DNA from: Alitta virens
Lineage: Eukaryota > Annelida > Polychaeta > Phyllodocida > Nereididae
Assembly: GCA_932294295.1 (NCBI GenBank)
Contig: OW028575.1
Location: 44,922,753 to 44,986,752, forward strand
Direction of reading: 5' to 3'
DNA length: 64,000 nt
Part shown: piece after piece, positions 1 through 11,471 of the stretch
Numbering within the stretch: the first letter of the stretch is position 1
Layout: every line of letters begins with the position of its first letter
The notes under the pieces: generated by a model
What the model was told of the DNA's origin: nothing
Seen by the model: only the letters and a program-made list of their open reading frames with translations
The model's database searches: none
Made by a program: the position numbers and the translations under genes

Positions 1-109
1 GACGGTGGTCGGATGCCCCGGGGTTTTCGTCACATGACAGAGAACAGGCGGTTGCCGGTCAGGCGGTTGCCGGTGATGGTCACCCCTAGAGCAGAACAGG
101 GTACCCCTC

Positions 110-343
110 ATGTCTACCCCGGCGAGTAAAGACATCTCTCTAGACGTAAAGATGGGGGGTCTGGTCCTGGAAGACGGTTCTGTGCAGTCGGCCATGAGGC
201 CCTCGGGGGAAGTGACGCACAGACAAGGCGGATCTCCGCAGACAGAAATGCCCATTTCGACTGTCGTAAAAAGACTTGAAAACAGTACCAAAAAAAATAC
301 CGGCGACAAAAAAGCGTCCATACTCCTCGAATTCTGTGGGTAG
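110..343 (+). CDS. Hypothetical 77-residue protein
   Basis: I do not recognise this small reading frame. It starts with ATG at 110, has two in-frame stops upstream (about 35 and 74), and ends with TAG at 341-343. The product is hydrophilic, rich in Ser, Thr and Lys in its second half, with no signal peptide or membrane segment. It lies on the strand opposite to its neighbours, the membrane-protein and polymerase genes. It could be a small element gene, one exon of a longer gene, or chance. Confidence 0.25.
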   Translation: MSTPASKDISLDVKMGGLVLEDGSVQSAMRPSGEVTHRQGGSPQTEMPISTVVKRLENSTKKNTGDKKASILLEFCG

Positions 344-564
344 ACTAATTTAAATTTAAGACGATTTAAGGAGCGTGAGAATTTCTTAACAGAGTCTGGT
401 GACTCTTTTCTGTAGGGTTATGTAAGATTATGTAAGATTGTTAATTGATTGGCGATCGAGTGCTTGCTTTTGTTCTCTTTTGTTTTTGCACAGGTGGGGG
501 GAAAGTGTTATATAATCTAGTAAAATAGCACAGATGTAGATTTTGTTTTTTGAAACTAGAACGA

Positions 565-956
565 AAATATATCTTTATTACAATACTTTATTACAATGTT
601 TATTTTATTTATTTATTTATTTTTTTTTTTTTTACAGAGAGCGTAAAGTATGACAATTTAATACTACAAACCATTGCAATAATAATACTACGAGCGGTTA
701 CAACAATAATGACATTGACAATTTAATACTACAAACCGTTGCAATAATAATACTACGCGCGGTTACAACAATAATGACATTGCTAATAGTAACTACTATG
801 TATGATTATATTTTAAATAAGCTTAAAAGAAAGGGGCAATCAGGCGACTGCTAAATTTTACTTTAAAAGCAAAAAAAAATAAATAAATAAAATTTAAAAA
901 TTAAAATTATGGCTAAAAAATGTATTTAAAATTATGGCTAAAAAATGTATTTCTCA
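565..956. other. AT-rich spacer with a 65-bp tandem duplication
   Basis: A unit of about 65 bp beginning tgacaattta occurs at 651-715 and again at 716-780 with few changes. Several TTTATT strings at about 571-620 read as AATAAA on the minus strand and could end the membrane-protein transcript that stops coding at 957. A T-rich run lies at 600-635. Nothing else is recognisable. Confidence 0.5.
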
Positions 957-2426
957 TTAGACGGTGGTTGTGCGGAACTGGCAACTTCCGGTTGTGTCAC
1001 AGCTGATGTGATGGCTGGTTAGGGGCGGTTCTGGTGAAGATCTCCTCCAGAACCTCTTGTAGATGCAACACATCTGTAACAAAATAAAATAAAATAATAC
1101 GATGTGTTTTATCTCAGTAATGATGGCGGTAAGTTATATATATATATATATATTAAAATACTCACTATCACGATGCATTGTACGGTAACCACCAAAATGA
1201 AGGGTGCTATAATAAGCATCAAAATGAGGAGTGGTGATGATATGACCGATGATGCGGAGATCACAGGTGTGACATCATGGGCACTTGTACTAGAGGTGTT
1301 ATAAGTGTATGGTTGCACTGTAGATGTAGATGTAGATGTAGATGTAGAGTCTTTTCTGGCTGTAGTGACTTCATTAGTGGTGGTGAGAGTGCCTGTGAGA
1401 GTGTCTGTGAGAGTGCCTGTGACTGTGCCGGTGACTGTGTCTGTGACAGTGTCTGTAACTCTGTCCGTGTCTGTGACTCTGTCCGTGACTCTGTCTGTGT
1501 CTGTGACTCTGTCTGTGTCTGTGACTCTGTCCGTGACTGTGACAGTGTCTGTGACAGTGTCTGTGACAGTGTCTATGACTCTGGTTGTGACTGTGTCTGT
1601 GACTCTGTCTATGACTCTGTCCGTGTCTGTGACAGTGTCTGTGACTCTGTCTGCGACTGTATCTGTGACTCTGTCTGTGACTGTACCTGTGTCGGTGTTG
1701 GTGTCAGTGTTGGTGTCCGTGACAGTGTCAATACCGGTGTAAATGACGGTGTCATCAATAGTGGTGTGTTGATAAATAGGGTTAGCCCGGGTAGAGTGAA
1801 TAGAATCGACTGTATATTTAGTGACCACTTCATCGGCCTTGGACAATGTTGTAAAATCTTCAGTTGTTGTTGAACCAGTGGCGGTATTGTCCTGTAGCGT
1901 AGTGTCCCCAGTTTCGCCGGTTTGGCTGGTGCTCCACGGCTCAGTCACAAATTCAAACTCTGATACGGTCACAGATGCAGTCTCCGATGTAGTATCCGGT
2001 GCAGTATCTGACCCAGTGTTTAGTCCCCGGTGACTATCCCTCTCATCTGTCTCACCATTTTGTTGGTGATTTCCAGAATATTCTTCTGGCTCTACAGAAA
2101 AAATAGATTGTCTTAAAAAAAAGTTTTTTTCCCCATATGGGTAGAAGGAAAAGCAAATATTAATAGAAACTCTTACCAAAATTACACAATATGTATCCAG
2201 ATCTCATGGCTCTCTTTCTGCAAAAAGGCGTGCCAGTCATGTCGATAAATTGTACATCAGCGTGTGAGGCGAAGTACGGTGGTAGTGCGAGGTCCGTATA
2301 GGTGCAATCTACTTCTATTTTACCAGTAGCATAGCGGGTGCAGATACACCCCTGACAGGTGTACAGATAGTAACCCATACAAATCCCGTGTAGTAGGGTA
2401 ATTGTAATAATAATGAGAGAGTACAT
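957..2426 (-). CDS. Spliced type I membrane protein with Thr-rich repeat stalk
   Basis: Three exons are inferred: 2426-2177, 2091-1166 and 1073-957. Donors (GTAAGA, GTGAGT) and acceptors (GTAG, ACAG) are good and phases agree, giving about 430 residues. A hydrophobic signal peptide (about 1-18) is followed by a small Cys-rich ectodomain (starting CQGCIC) that faintly resembles a leucine-rich-repeat cap. Then comes a long Ser/Thr-rich region with tandem DTVTD/RVTD units (about 190-320), one membrane segment (about 367-391), and a 39-residue tail with a basic WRR patch and prolines. The stalk should be heavily O-glycosylated. It lies downstream of the polymerase gene on the same strand, so it is probably element-encoded. 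A receptor-binding or surface role is inference; I know no family for it. Confidence 0.65.
1377..1735 (-). repeat. Coding minisatellite (gtgtctgtgact-like units)
   Basis: Six- and twelve-base units of the type gtgtct/gtgact/gtccgt are repeated with small changes over some 350 bp. The unit length is a multiple of three, so changes in copy number keep the frame of the membrane protein and lengthen or shorten its Thr/Asp/Val stalk. Opposite-strand frames are also open here as a by-product of the repeat. Confidence 0.8.
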
Positions 2427-2562
2427 CTCGAAACTTTTCTACTCTTATGCCTAGTTACACTACTTAGTATGAAGAGTGAGCATTTGACTCTTCGGCATAC
2501 ATCGGCCAGGAAAATTAGATTTTTGGCAGAGGAATGAGCTGTTGATAAGTGTTGATATAGTG

Positions 2563-2568
2563 TTTATT
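2563..2568 (-). terminator. Polyadenylation signal for the polymerase gene
   Basis: TTTATT on the plus strand is AATAAA on the minus strand. It lies about 125 bases past the polymerase stop codon and before the start of the membrane-protein gene. Confidence 0.4.
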
Positions 2569-2691
2569 TAATACGGAGAGAGTCTTCTAATACAAAATGG
2601 AGACATTATACAGTATTGAAAACTACAGACATGTACAAAAATAGGTCACATTTAAAAGAATATATATATTTATATATATATATTTTTTTTT

Positions 2692-3602
2692 CTAGCGAGC
2701 TGGTGCGACTCCCTTGTAACCGTAAGGCATAGATACATAGGTACCCGGTGGGACCACTCTTTTAGTGAAAACTTTTCTGTAAACCTTGGAGAATGGTCTT
2801 TTGTATATGATACCGGTGTACTTAGTCCTAGTAATCTGACTGGATAATGGCGTCCTAACATGGTCAAGCTCCTCGCGGATTATTTTCTTTACAACGTCAA
2901 AGTCTAGTACACTAGAATTCTTGTAATTAAGACTTATCCCCTTGAGTTTGAGGGCTTGTTCGCCATTATTGAGTTTGTAGGAATAAGACTTTGGTCCTGA
3001 TGATGCAAAGGTTTTGATGAATGTACCGGGCGGTAATTCGTCGGTGAGATCGCCTAACAGGTCACCGGTGGTGAGCTTTTTGTTGGTACGCTTATCTTGA
3101 GCGTATATCAGAGAGTCTGTATCCATGTAAGCTATGGAGTGCCCCACACACTCCAGGGCCTTGTAAAGCTTCAGTCTACCGTAGGTGGTGGTCAGCACAC
3201 CTATAATGTCTGATTGAAATACATTATCTTCTTCAAAGGTGTCTTTCAGCTTAATATCTATTGCGATTATAGCGTCATTTATTGTGTGAAAGTCTGTGAC
3301 ATCCTTGGCGGGGTCGTTCCGGATTCTGGCCAGTTCCAGTTTAGTTTTGACAAATACAGTCTGAGTTTTGTTCTGTCTCTCGCAGAATTTACCCCAGCAG
3401 GAATTGAGGTAAAGCTTTGCCACCAGTCTGAGACCAGGATTTTTGCATATTTTGTCTTTGTCCAGGGTGATTCCTTGATTGGTGCTGTAGTGGTCAATGT
3501 ACTTGTCCTTTTCTTCCTGGGTTGTAACATGGGGTGGATAGCCAGAAGCCTTGAATAATATATTTTTTATTATATATAAGTTGTATTTTAGGTGATAATT
3601 GC

Positions 3603-3636
<34 letters not shown>

Positions 3637-6600
3637 CAGAGTTAAAAGAAAAAAAACTAACCTCTTGTTTGATTTTAAGAAACATGGTGACATACTGATT
3701 GAAGAGCCCACCCTGATCAGTTTCTTTATTGTATTGCGTCATCTCGGGGTAATGGTATACCTCATACACTTTCAGTATCTTGTATCCTCTTGATATGGCG
3801 GTTTTTATTTCATCAGTGGCCCAGGTAGCTGTGAGAGCTCTGGCTGCGCAATCGCAATTACACTGTTCTTGGTTCTCAGTCTCGCAACAAAATCTACATA
3901 GGGGGAACATGAGTTTGCCATTGCACCTGTAAGGTAGTACGGGTATGAATAGGTCTGGTGGGGGGAGGATCTTGACCTTGGCAACACCTGTGTATGGTAG
4001 CAATGATTGGTCTATGACTGCGGGATCGGTGAGAATGATAGCATGCGTGGCTGGGTAACTGCCAAACCAGTTCACATAGGGGTATAAGCTCTGAAAAACG
4101 ATACGAAAAAATATATATTAAAGTGTGAAATAAGTTATTTTAGCCAAAAATAAATAAATAATTAATTAGAAAAATTGTCTTTTACGCAAAAGTCTAGGTA
4201 TCTCATTTCTTCATCGGGGTCGCAGTCGTAATAAAGACGTATGGGTTCAGTCCTACCACCGTACAGAGCATCCCTGATCCTGAGAGGCGGTGGCACATCA
4301 AAGTTTTCCACAAATAGTTTCAGATCATCATCACTCTTGACCATTCTGTCCCATTCGCACTCCCAAATAGTTTCGTGGATAAGACCGGTATCCTGAATTT
4401 TTTTCTCTCTAAGTTTTGTCATGCTGTGGAGTTGCTCCATGTTGAACCTGGTGTGCGGGTCTCGCACGTGTCTGGAGGGTATACAACCGTGACCATGCCA
4501 TCGGCATCCGTAGAAATCAAATATTTTTCCAGTTGAGATGTCATGCCCATCGGCGTAGAAATTGGTGTTTGGTATTTTATACTCGCCACCATTTCGTGCG
4601 TGCTGTAATCGCCTACCCAATTTCTTACCCACCCACTCTAACCACATAATGGACTTGAGGCTGTGATTGATGTAACGCCCATAACTACGGGGTGGGGGCT
4701 GGGGTAGTTGGGATTTTACAAATTTACTTTCGGCAATATCTTCAGCATCGATGATCTGGCCATTATCAGCGCGTGACCACACCCCTGCTTTTAGATTCCC
4801 CTTCAATTGGTCACCGTCTTGGAGCCGTAAATCGTGCTCTTCGCTCATGGTGAGCTGTCTTATGATCTGCATTGCACTACTGGCCAGGGTGACATGGCTG
4901 AAGACATCAATGGGGGGTGACTTTGCACCGGGCACGGTAGTGGCAGTCTTTATTAGGGTTCTGAATTTGGTACATGCTTCTCTGAGAACCTTAACGTCAG
5001 CTCTGGTGTATTCCAACATTTCTTTTTGAAAGTCAAAGACAGAATCTTTCTTCAACTCGTACCACTTCAGAAATTCCTCCCTGTTTTGTCGGGACATGAA
5101 GTCGGGCATGAAATATTCTTGAGCAGGCCATGGACCTACGAAATTGAAATTTTCTTGACAGTTGAAGAGATGAGGAAAATCTCCCTTTTTTATCTGAGAT
5201 TCTAGTGCTAGAGCGGCTGGTAACTTCCGTAAAGCCATGGGTAGGAAATTGAGGCTGTCGATAAAGTTGATCCCTAATCCTGCAGAGATGTGCATCTTCA
5301 TTATCTTGGACCCACAATATATCACCTGGGGTGTGATGGTGTTGTTCACGCAGTAATTAAGAATGAAGTGGGCATCAAAGGCCTTGGCATTGTGAGCTAT
5401 GCACGTGAAGTTCTTGTGCATAGGGGTGAACAACCATTGACAAAATTCTTCAGTGGTTTCCGGTCCTTTAAAGACTTTCTCCCTGAGCCCACACTTCCCA
5501 TTATTGCAAAGCTGTGCATAATCACCGTGCTTGTCTTTCTTTGAACAGACCTTGCATCTATCCCCGCAGTTGGAGCATATAGCATCATCTGACCATGCGT
5601 CATTCTCGCATTCATCACACACCGATTGACAGACTAGGAAATTAGGGCAGAATCTTTCCATACCGCAGTATGGTCTGTGACAGTTGCGACATTTCCTGCA
5701 ATGAGGGCATAGTTGGTCAGGGAAACAATCCGGGCAGTCTTTCCTAATGACATTCCTGTAACCTTCCTGACACGCCATCTTGGTGTCTTGCGAGGTCTCA
5801 AAGTCATAGTACAGAAAACGACCGGAGGTTATTTTGGGTTGTCTAATCCTGTAATAGCATAAGTGCTCACCGGTGACATATCTTTTACATTGGTTACACA
5901 AGTATTCACCGCAAGTGTGCTTGTTGATATCCCTTTTTGTCCTATTGAGCACCACGTGGCAGTCAGTGCACCTGTAAAATGTGTCACAGGATGATGCCCC
6001 TTTATGCTGACCGGCTAATGGACCTCGTTTGTGTGTTAGGGGGGTCTTGTGAGCCTGGTAACATTCTGCATTTCTGCAAGTGACGTTACAGTCTTGACAA
6101 ATGACCCCAGACCCGACATATGCGCATTTATCTCGCTTACACACTATGCAGCTGGCTGTGCAGGTATGATTCTTGCTGCGTCTACAATACCATGTAAAGC
6201 AGTGGGTACATAGTGACTTGTAAGGTAACAATCCTTGTATGTTCACAATGCTGTGAAAGTGAGAATCCTTCAGGTACAAATATATTTTTTTCTCCCTGTC
6301 GCTATATCCTGTGTAACAAACTTCGTTAAGAAGCTCTACTGAAATTACTATTATCTGCACGTTTAGATATTCCTCGAATAGGTACAAATCTCTAACCATG
6401 ACTGGTTCTTCTAATGATAAGCCAACTTCTCTTTGTAATTTTAAGGCTTGGGATTTTTGTGAATTGTCTTCGAGGCTTCTGGAGCGAGCCTTGTTTATGA
6501 AACATTTGAACTGATTTCTAGGCATCCCTTGAAGTTTTGCCATGCAGGTAACGATGGCTCTTGCGGCGCATATATTTTCATTTTCGATTGCTGGAATGAA

Positions 6601-7228
6601 CACTATGGACCTTTTAGTCTTAGCGGAGCACAGCTGGGACTGGTTGTCAGTATTGATAATAGGTGTAGGACCCCCACCTCTGTCTTCCTTTTGCAGAGTG
6701 CCCACTTTGACCTGGAATGTTTCGTCGGTATCAATGTCCTGCTTAGAGTTTAAAACGGCCTCGAATCTGTGGTGATAAATATATATATATATAACAATTA
6801 TGACTAAATAATAACAAGGATAGGTTATTAGTTCTATAGGGATAATGAAAGAATAAAAGGAATAAATTTTTTTATATTTTTTTTACAAAAAAGATTTACC
6901 TGGCCATTATAACATCGGCTGTAATATTTCCCCGGGGTTGCAGATGAATAGTGATAGGTTTATCCAGACTCCTGTGTTCAATTGACATTCTCATCTTGTC
7001 ACCATCTTGGTAATTTTCAGATGCCTGGTTGAGTATCTCGTCAAACATGCCGTGTAAATCGTCTTTGAACTCGGATATCTTGGAACGAGATATATCGTCA
7101 TTAAATTTTGCTTTGAAGGTATATTCCTCGACACCGTACTTGATCACCCTCTTTTCATTAATCTTCTTGATATTGTAGGGTTTAGGCGGGGTGCCCCCAC
7201 CCTGTCTAGGTCTTTTGTTAGGTAACAT
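2692..7228 (-). CDS. polB: Protein-primed family B DNA polymerase (four exons)
   Basis: Exons 7228-6900, 6766-4186, 4090-3662 and 3549-2692 join in phase at GT-AG introns of 133, 95 and 112 bp, giving about 1398 residues. The N-terminal part matches the Polinton PolB leader. Exonuclease motifs are visible: YYDFETSQD (about 430), HNAKAFD (about 569) and YTRADVKVL (about 695). Polymerase motif A straddles the second intron, motif B is KLYLNSCWGK (about 1156) with Trp in place of the usual Tyr, and motif C is YMDTDSLIY (about 1256). Cys-rich, probably zinc-binding stretches lie before Exo I and between Exo I and Exo II. No internal stop is seen, so the gene looks intact. It would copy the element's linear DNA from a protein primer. 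The length is at the upper end for the family. Confidence 0.9.
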
Positions 7229-7400
7229 TATTCCGTGTAGTATTCATCCATATTCCGTGATGTCTAAGTAGGGAATGCTCTCTGGGGAAAAGGAACAGTT
7301 GTAGGTTCCTATTTCGTGGCATTTGTAATTAAGGTGAAAAAAAGGGTTACACCAATTCACCCTTGACTAAGTGTCAGGCGATGTGAATGACACGCACCCT

Positions 7401-7564
7401 GAACAAGTAGCCAGTAGTGCCTGAATGAAAGCGATAATAAAATTTAAATATCCTAACGGATATAACGATTAAACTGTTAATGGAACAAGCAGCCAGTAGT
7501 GCCTGACTGCACGCGCTTACCACCTTGTCACGGATAGAAAGATTATACTGTTTACTGTTAATGT
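7401..7564. repeat. 82-bp tandem duplication upstream of polB
   Basis: The block beginning gaacaagtagccagtagtg at 7401 recurs at 7483 as gaacaagcagccagtagtg. Similar downstream parts (ggata..., ctgttaatg...) follow in both copies. It lies in the presumed 5' untranslated region or promoter of the polymerase gene. Confidence 0.7.
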
Positions 7565-7649
7565 AACGGTGACATACATTTTGATTAGCATTTTGATTAG
7601 CATACCGGTACATTTAACGGAAATAAGTCCGTTGAACCGTGAAGTGCAA

Positions 7650-7656
7650 TTATATA
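7650..7656 (-). promoter_or_regulatory. TATA box candidate for polB
   Basis: TATATAA is read on the minus strand. It lies about 420 bases upstream of the polymerase ATG, which would imply a long leader or another 5' intron. Confidence 0.35.
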
Positions 7657-7671
7657 GGTCAGGGGTACATT

Positions 7672-7862
7672 AGATAATTACCTATCTAATTACCTATCTA
7701 ATTGCCTATCTAATTAGACACCAATTATAGGTAATTAGACCCCCTAATTAGACCCCCCAATTAGACCCCCCAATTAGACCCCCTAATTAGACCCCTAATT
7801 AGACCCCAATTAGACCCCTAATTAGACCCCAATTAGACCCCTAATTAGACCCCTAATTAGAC
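7672..7862. repeat. Minisatellite of ccccctaattaga units
   Basis: The array opens with acctatctaatt units and passes into about a dozen short units of the form (C3-6)-(T)AATTAGA. The opposite strand is a G-rich TCTAATTGGGG-like array. It marks the transition from element-like to host-like sequence. Confidence 0.85.
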
Positions 7863-8695
7863 GATTCCATAAGGTGTCTTATACTACTATTCTTAACAGA
7901 GTATTCTGTTTGCGATTGTGTTAAAATCACTTGCATGGTCCAGAAAGAACTTGTGTGTTAAACAGTGCTACAAACATTGCTTAAATTAGTGTTTCATGCT
8001 AATATATATTTATTCTAAGGCCAAACTTAATTTTCTTATATCAATCCAAACTGCACTCTGAATGCAGTCAGTGAAGTTGTACTCCATGCGGACAGTCAAT
8101 ATTCTATGAAGATTAAGACATTTTGATTTTAAAGGCTCTTCAGTAATAGTTTAGGGGTTTCCTAAGAAGAAGATGTCCTGTATATAATTCTGTGAAGTGT
8201 GTCGCCACTTTGGTAGTTGACTTTCAGTGGTTAACCCAGGCCAATAGGCTGCTATTGTCTTATAGGCTGGAAGTACTCTATATTTACTGCAATGCCCATC
8301 CATCGTCTGGATGGCTTTAGGCACATAGTAAAGAGATTGGGCCGGGTGCATGAGGGTGTTTGGCGTCCTTGACATTTGCTGAGTCAGCAGATTTTTCAAT
8401 TTCATCAGACAATAGAAATCTAAATGACTCTTACTGCGTAATGATAATACATCAGCGCAGATGCAGTATGATGATAGGTGCCATCAAAATTATTGATTGT
8501 TGTTGAGATGTGGCTTATTTGTAGTGCATTGGACGATGCATATGAAAAGCAGCTCTGCTGATTTGGTTACCCTTAAAAAAGAAATTCAAATATCAAAATG
8601 AACTGTCCAGAGCCTTGACCAAGAAGCAACCCGCAGAGTTAGGTAATTTATTGAGGATAAAATTGTTTATTATTTCATAATATTTTTAATTTTAG
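7863..8695. other. Intergenic or intron sequence without recognised genes
   Basis: I see no convincing coding exon or repeat. The last bases before 8696 form a T-rich tract ending in TTTTAG, a good splice acceptor for the SMYD4-like exon, so part of this stretch is probably an intron in the 5' leader. Confidence 0.4.
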
Positions 8696-8711
8696 GAAGA
8701 AAAAGGAGGAG

Positions 8712-11471
8712 ATGGCAGTCGACTACTACACCTGCGTTCAGCGCATCCTCAACCATGTCAACCCTAGCATCACTATGGAATTCGCTCGACAGAATACTGA
8801 CATCAAAAGAGTCCTGTTTGTGAGGTCACTAGATTTTGTGACGTCATCATTTACTGTCACGAGCGGAATACACAAGCGTTCTACTACAGAAGCCAAAAAG
8901 TTTCGAGAGAAAGGAAATACTTGCTATCAAAGGCAGGAGTTTTCAGATGCTTTGGAATGGTACACCAAAAGTATTCTCCAGGCACCTGCTACCCCTCCGC
9001 AAGGAAATAACACCAAGGAAAGAAGAGTAGATGAAGAATTTGCACTTGCTTTGGCTAATCGATCAGCTACCCTATATCAACTCGGTCGACATGCTCAGGC
9101 AATCAAGGATATTCAGTTGTCGGTGCAACACGGGTACCCGAAGGAGCTACGCTATAAAATCTATGACAGGGAAGGAAAGTGTTATATGGAGATGGGAAGA
9201 TGCAAAGTTGCCATGGAGTCATTCGAGAAAGGCAAAAAATTCATGGCATCTGCCAAACTAGACGAACAAAAGAGAATCATCTGGAGACAGAACATAGATA
9301 AGAGTATAGATGAATGTGTGGTAGCCATGGGTAAGAGCTCTTCTACTCAGGAACCACTAAAACCGTTTGACAGCATTAACCCCGAACCACCCGCAATAAA
9401 ACGACCTGTTGGCAAGTTCTTCCCGAACTGTTGCGATGCCTTTACTGTGCATTATGAAGACTCCAGAGGTCGTTTTGCTGTTGCCAAATGCCCTATAAGA
9501 GTTGGAGATGTTGTTATATCTGAGCAACCGTTTGTGTCTGTGCTCTCCATGGACTTTTATAACACTCATTGTTACCACTGTTTCAAAAGAATTGAATCAC
9601 CGCTTGGTTGTTTCAGTTGTTCGGTTGTGAGATACTGTAGTGGATCTTGTCGGGACACTTCCTGGACAACCTACCACAGATGGGAATGCCCATACATGAA
9701 AACTGTCGACATGGCAAGTATTGGAAACGTAGGTCGTCTTGCTTTAAGGTTGGTTTTAGTGACTGGTCTCTCAGCCTTACTACAGAAAAGACAGAATAAT
9801 AGGGATCCTGACAGTCAGGTATTAGTGACAGAAAACAACACTTATGCTGCTGGTTATGAATCTATCCTTGATTTGGTTGGGAATAGTTCATATCGTAGTG
9901 ACAATGAGATGTTCCAGTACACAATCTTGACGGTGTATCTTCTGATGATTCTTGAAAATGCGGACTTCTTCCAAGGGGAGGATATTGAGGCAAGAGGGGA
10001 GCATGTGGTTGTCAGCTATGTCGGTGGCCTTATGCTTCGTTTCCTACAGATCATCACATGTAATGGTTTTGAAATAATGGAAACCCACTGTTCAGGCAAT
10101 GTACAAAAAGCAGAACAAGTCAGCTTAGGGTTAGGTTTGTTCCCTACCGTTTGTTTGGTCAACCATGCTTGTGATCCTGCGATGGAATTGATTTTCTACG
10201 GAAATACCTGCATTGCCCGTGCCATCCATAACATTCCTGGAGGAACAGAAATCAGCGTTGACTATGGTTATGTTTACTACCTGACTGACCGCAGTCAAAG
10301 AAAGTTCTGCCTGAAATCTCAGTATTACTTTGAATGTGAGTGTGAAGCATGCGAAAGCAACTGGCCATTGAAGATGAAACTACCGTCCGGTATTCCTATC
10401 ATCCGATGTGGAAGATGTGAAGAACCAGTTGCTTTGAATTCAGACTTAGCAACCGATCCTACCATTGTCAAATGCCGAACATGTGGAAGTGTCCAGAAAC
10501 CAATGAACCATCTAGAGGAGTATTATGAATCTTCCAGAGTATTTGACAAAGCAATCAATGAACTCAGGTCAGGCAAGATGGAGGGACCTCGCAGCATCTT
10601 AGAGAAACATCTCAGTTTAATGGAGAAGTACTTGGTCCTACCCATAAAGGAATATGTCACTTGCCTCTCAGCTCTCAAACAATGTTACAGGGTGCAAGGC
10701 AACTACTTATTCAAAAGGTGAACTTTCTCTTCATCTGCTACGCAGCTTCTGTAGGAAGTAGTTGCTTTGGTCTACTATGCATATGCACTTAATGTTTTGA
10801 CATTTGTTTTGTTTCATTGACATTTTGTTTGCTACAAAGATTGCATATTTAATGCATGAATGCAATGGTGCAGACAGGAAGCCAGCTTTGAAAATTGCAA
10901 TACACACCAAATGTAATTGTCATGCATGAGAACTGTACTATGATAGCATTGACTTGATTCTCATAATGTACTTTCATCATCAAAGTCATACTATGATAGC
11001 TCTGACTTGATGCTCATAATGAACTTTCATCATCAGTCGTACACATGAACATGGCAGCATGCTATTCTGATCACTTTACACATTATTACTTTTACACATT
11101 ACTATTACTGTTTTCTATAGTGTTTCAAGTGTGATGCATGCATCATATTTTGTCTGTTGATGCGGAAATTGAAATTTTACAAAGCCAAGCATGGAAATTA
11201 CACAAATTTTAAAATTGTGATTGCTTATTGATTTGATAAGTTTTGTTTCTAAATGAATTTGCACTGAGAATCAATTAATTTTGTCATTTGTAAATGATGT
11301 CCTTGTCGCTTGGGATTAATTTAGTACCCAGAGATTCAGCTTGTAAAAATGAAATTGATGTATTGAAAACTAAATGCATGGTCATGCTTGGTCTACATTG
11401 TTTACCTTTGACATTATTTCAGGGGTTTCGGATGGCAGCTGCAGAGAATACCTACAATGGACACTTATTAA
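8712..11471 (+). CDS. SMYD4: SMYD4-like TPR/SET/MYND lysine methyltransferase
   Basis: A large exon (from the acceptor at 8696; ATG 8712) runs to 10717, where AAAAG|GTGAAC is a probable donor. A second short exon at 11423-11471 joins in phase and stops at TAA, giving about 683 residues. N-terminal TPR-like helices (about 55-170) precede a split SET domain. A MYND zinc finger (about 285-325, beginning CYHCFKR) interrupts it, then NHACDPA (about 482), ISVDYGY (about 514) and post-SET Cys (CECEAC, about 540). TPRs before SET/MYND distinguish SMYD4 from other SMYD proteins. It should use S-adenosylmethionine to methylate protein lysines. The motif differs from the usual NHSC by Ala for Ser. The C-terminus looks short for SMYD4, so the last exon is the weakest part of the model. 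Confidence 0.8.

Larger units (their letters stand above)
1..7870 (-). mobile_element. Element L: Polinton/Maverick-type element (part)
   Basis: The polymerase gene at 2692-7228 is of the protein-primed family B type carried by Polinton/Maverick (adintovirus-like) elements, so this flank is read as part of such an element. It also holds a spliced membrane-protein gene at 957-2426. The right limit is placed at the end of the C-rich minisatellite near 7862, where viral-looking sequence stops, and is a guess. No terminal inverted repeat or target-site duplication was found. The element presumably continues to the left of the window, because no integrase, capsid or ATPase gene is visible here. 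Confidence 0.55.

Noticed and set aside
1305..1742. Plus-strand frames opposite the membrane-protein stalk
   Set aside because: They arise because the coding minisatellite is free of stops on both strands.
3599..3630. Poly-A run as a retroposed gene tail
   Set aside because: On the minus strand it is a T-rich tract in the last polymerase intron, near the splice acceptor.
7672..7862. CRISPR-like array
   Set aside because: Units are contiguous short tandem repeats with no spacers, in a eukaryotic context.
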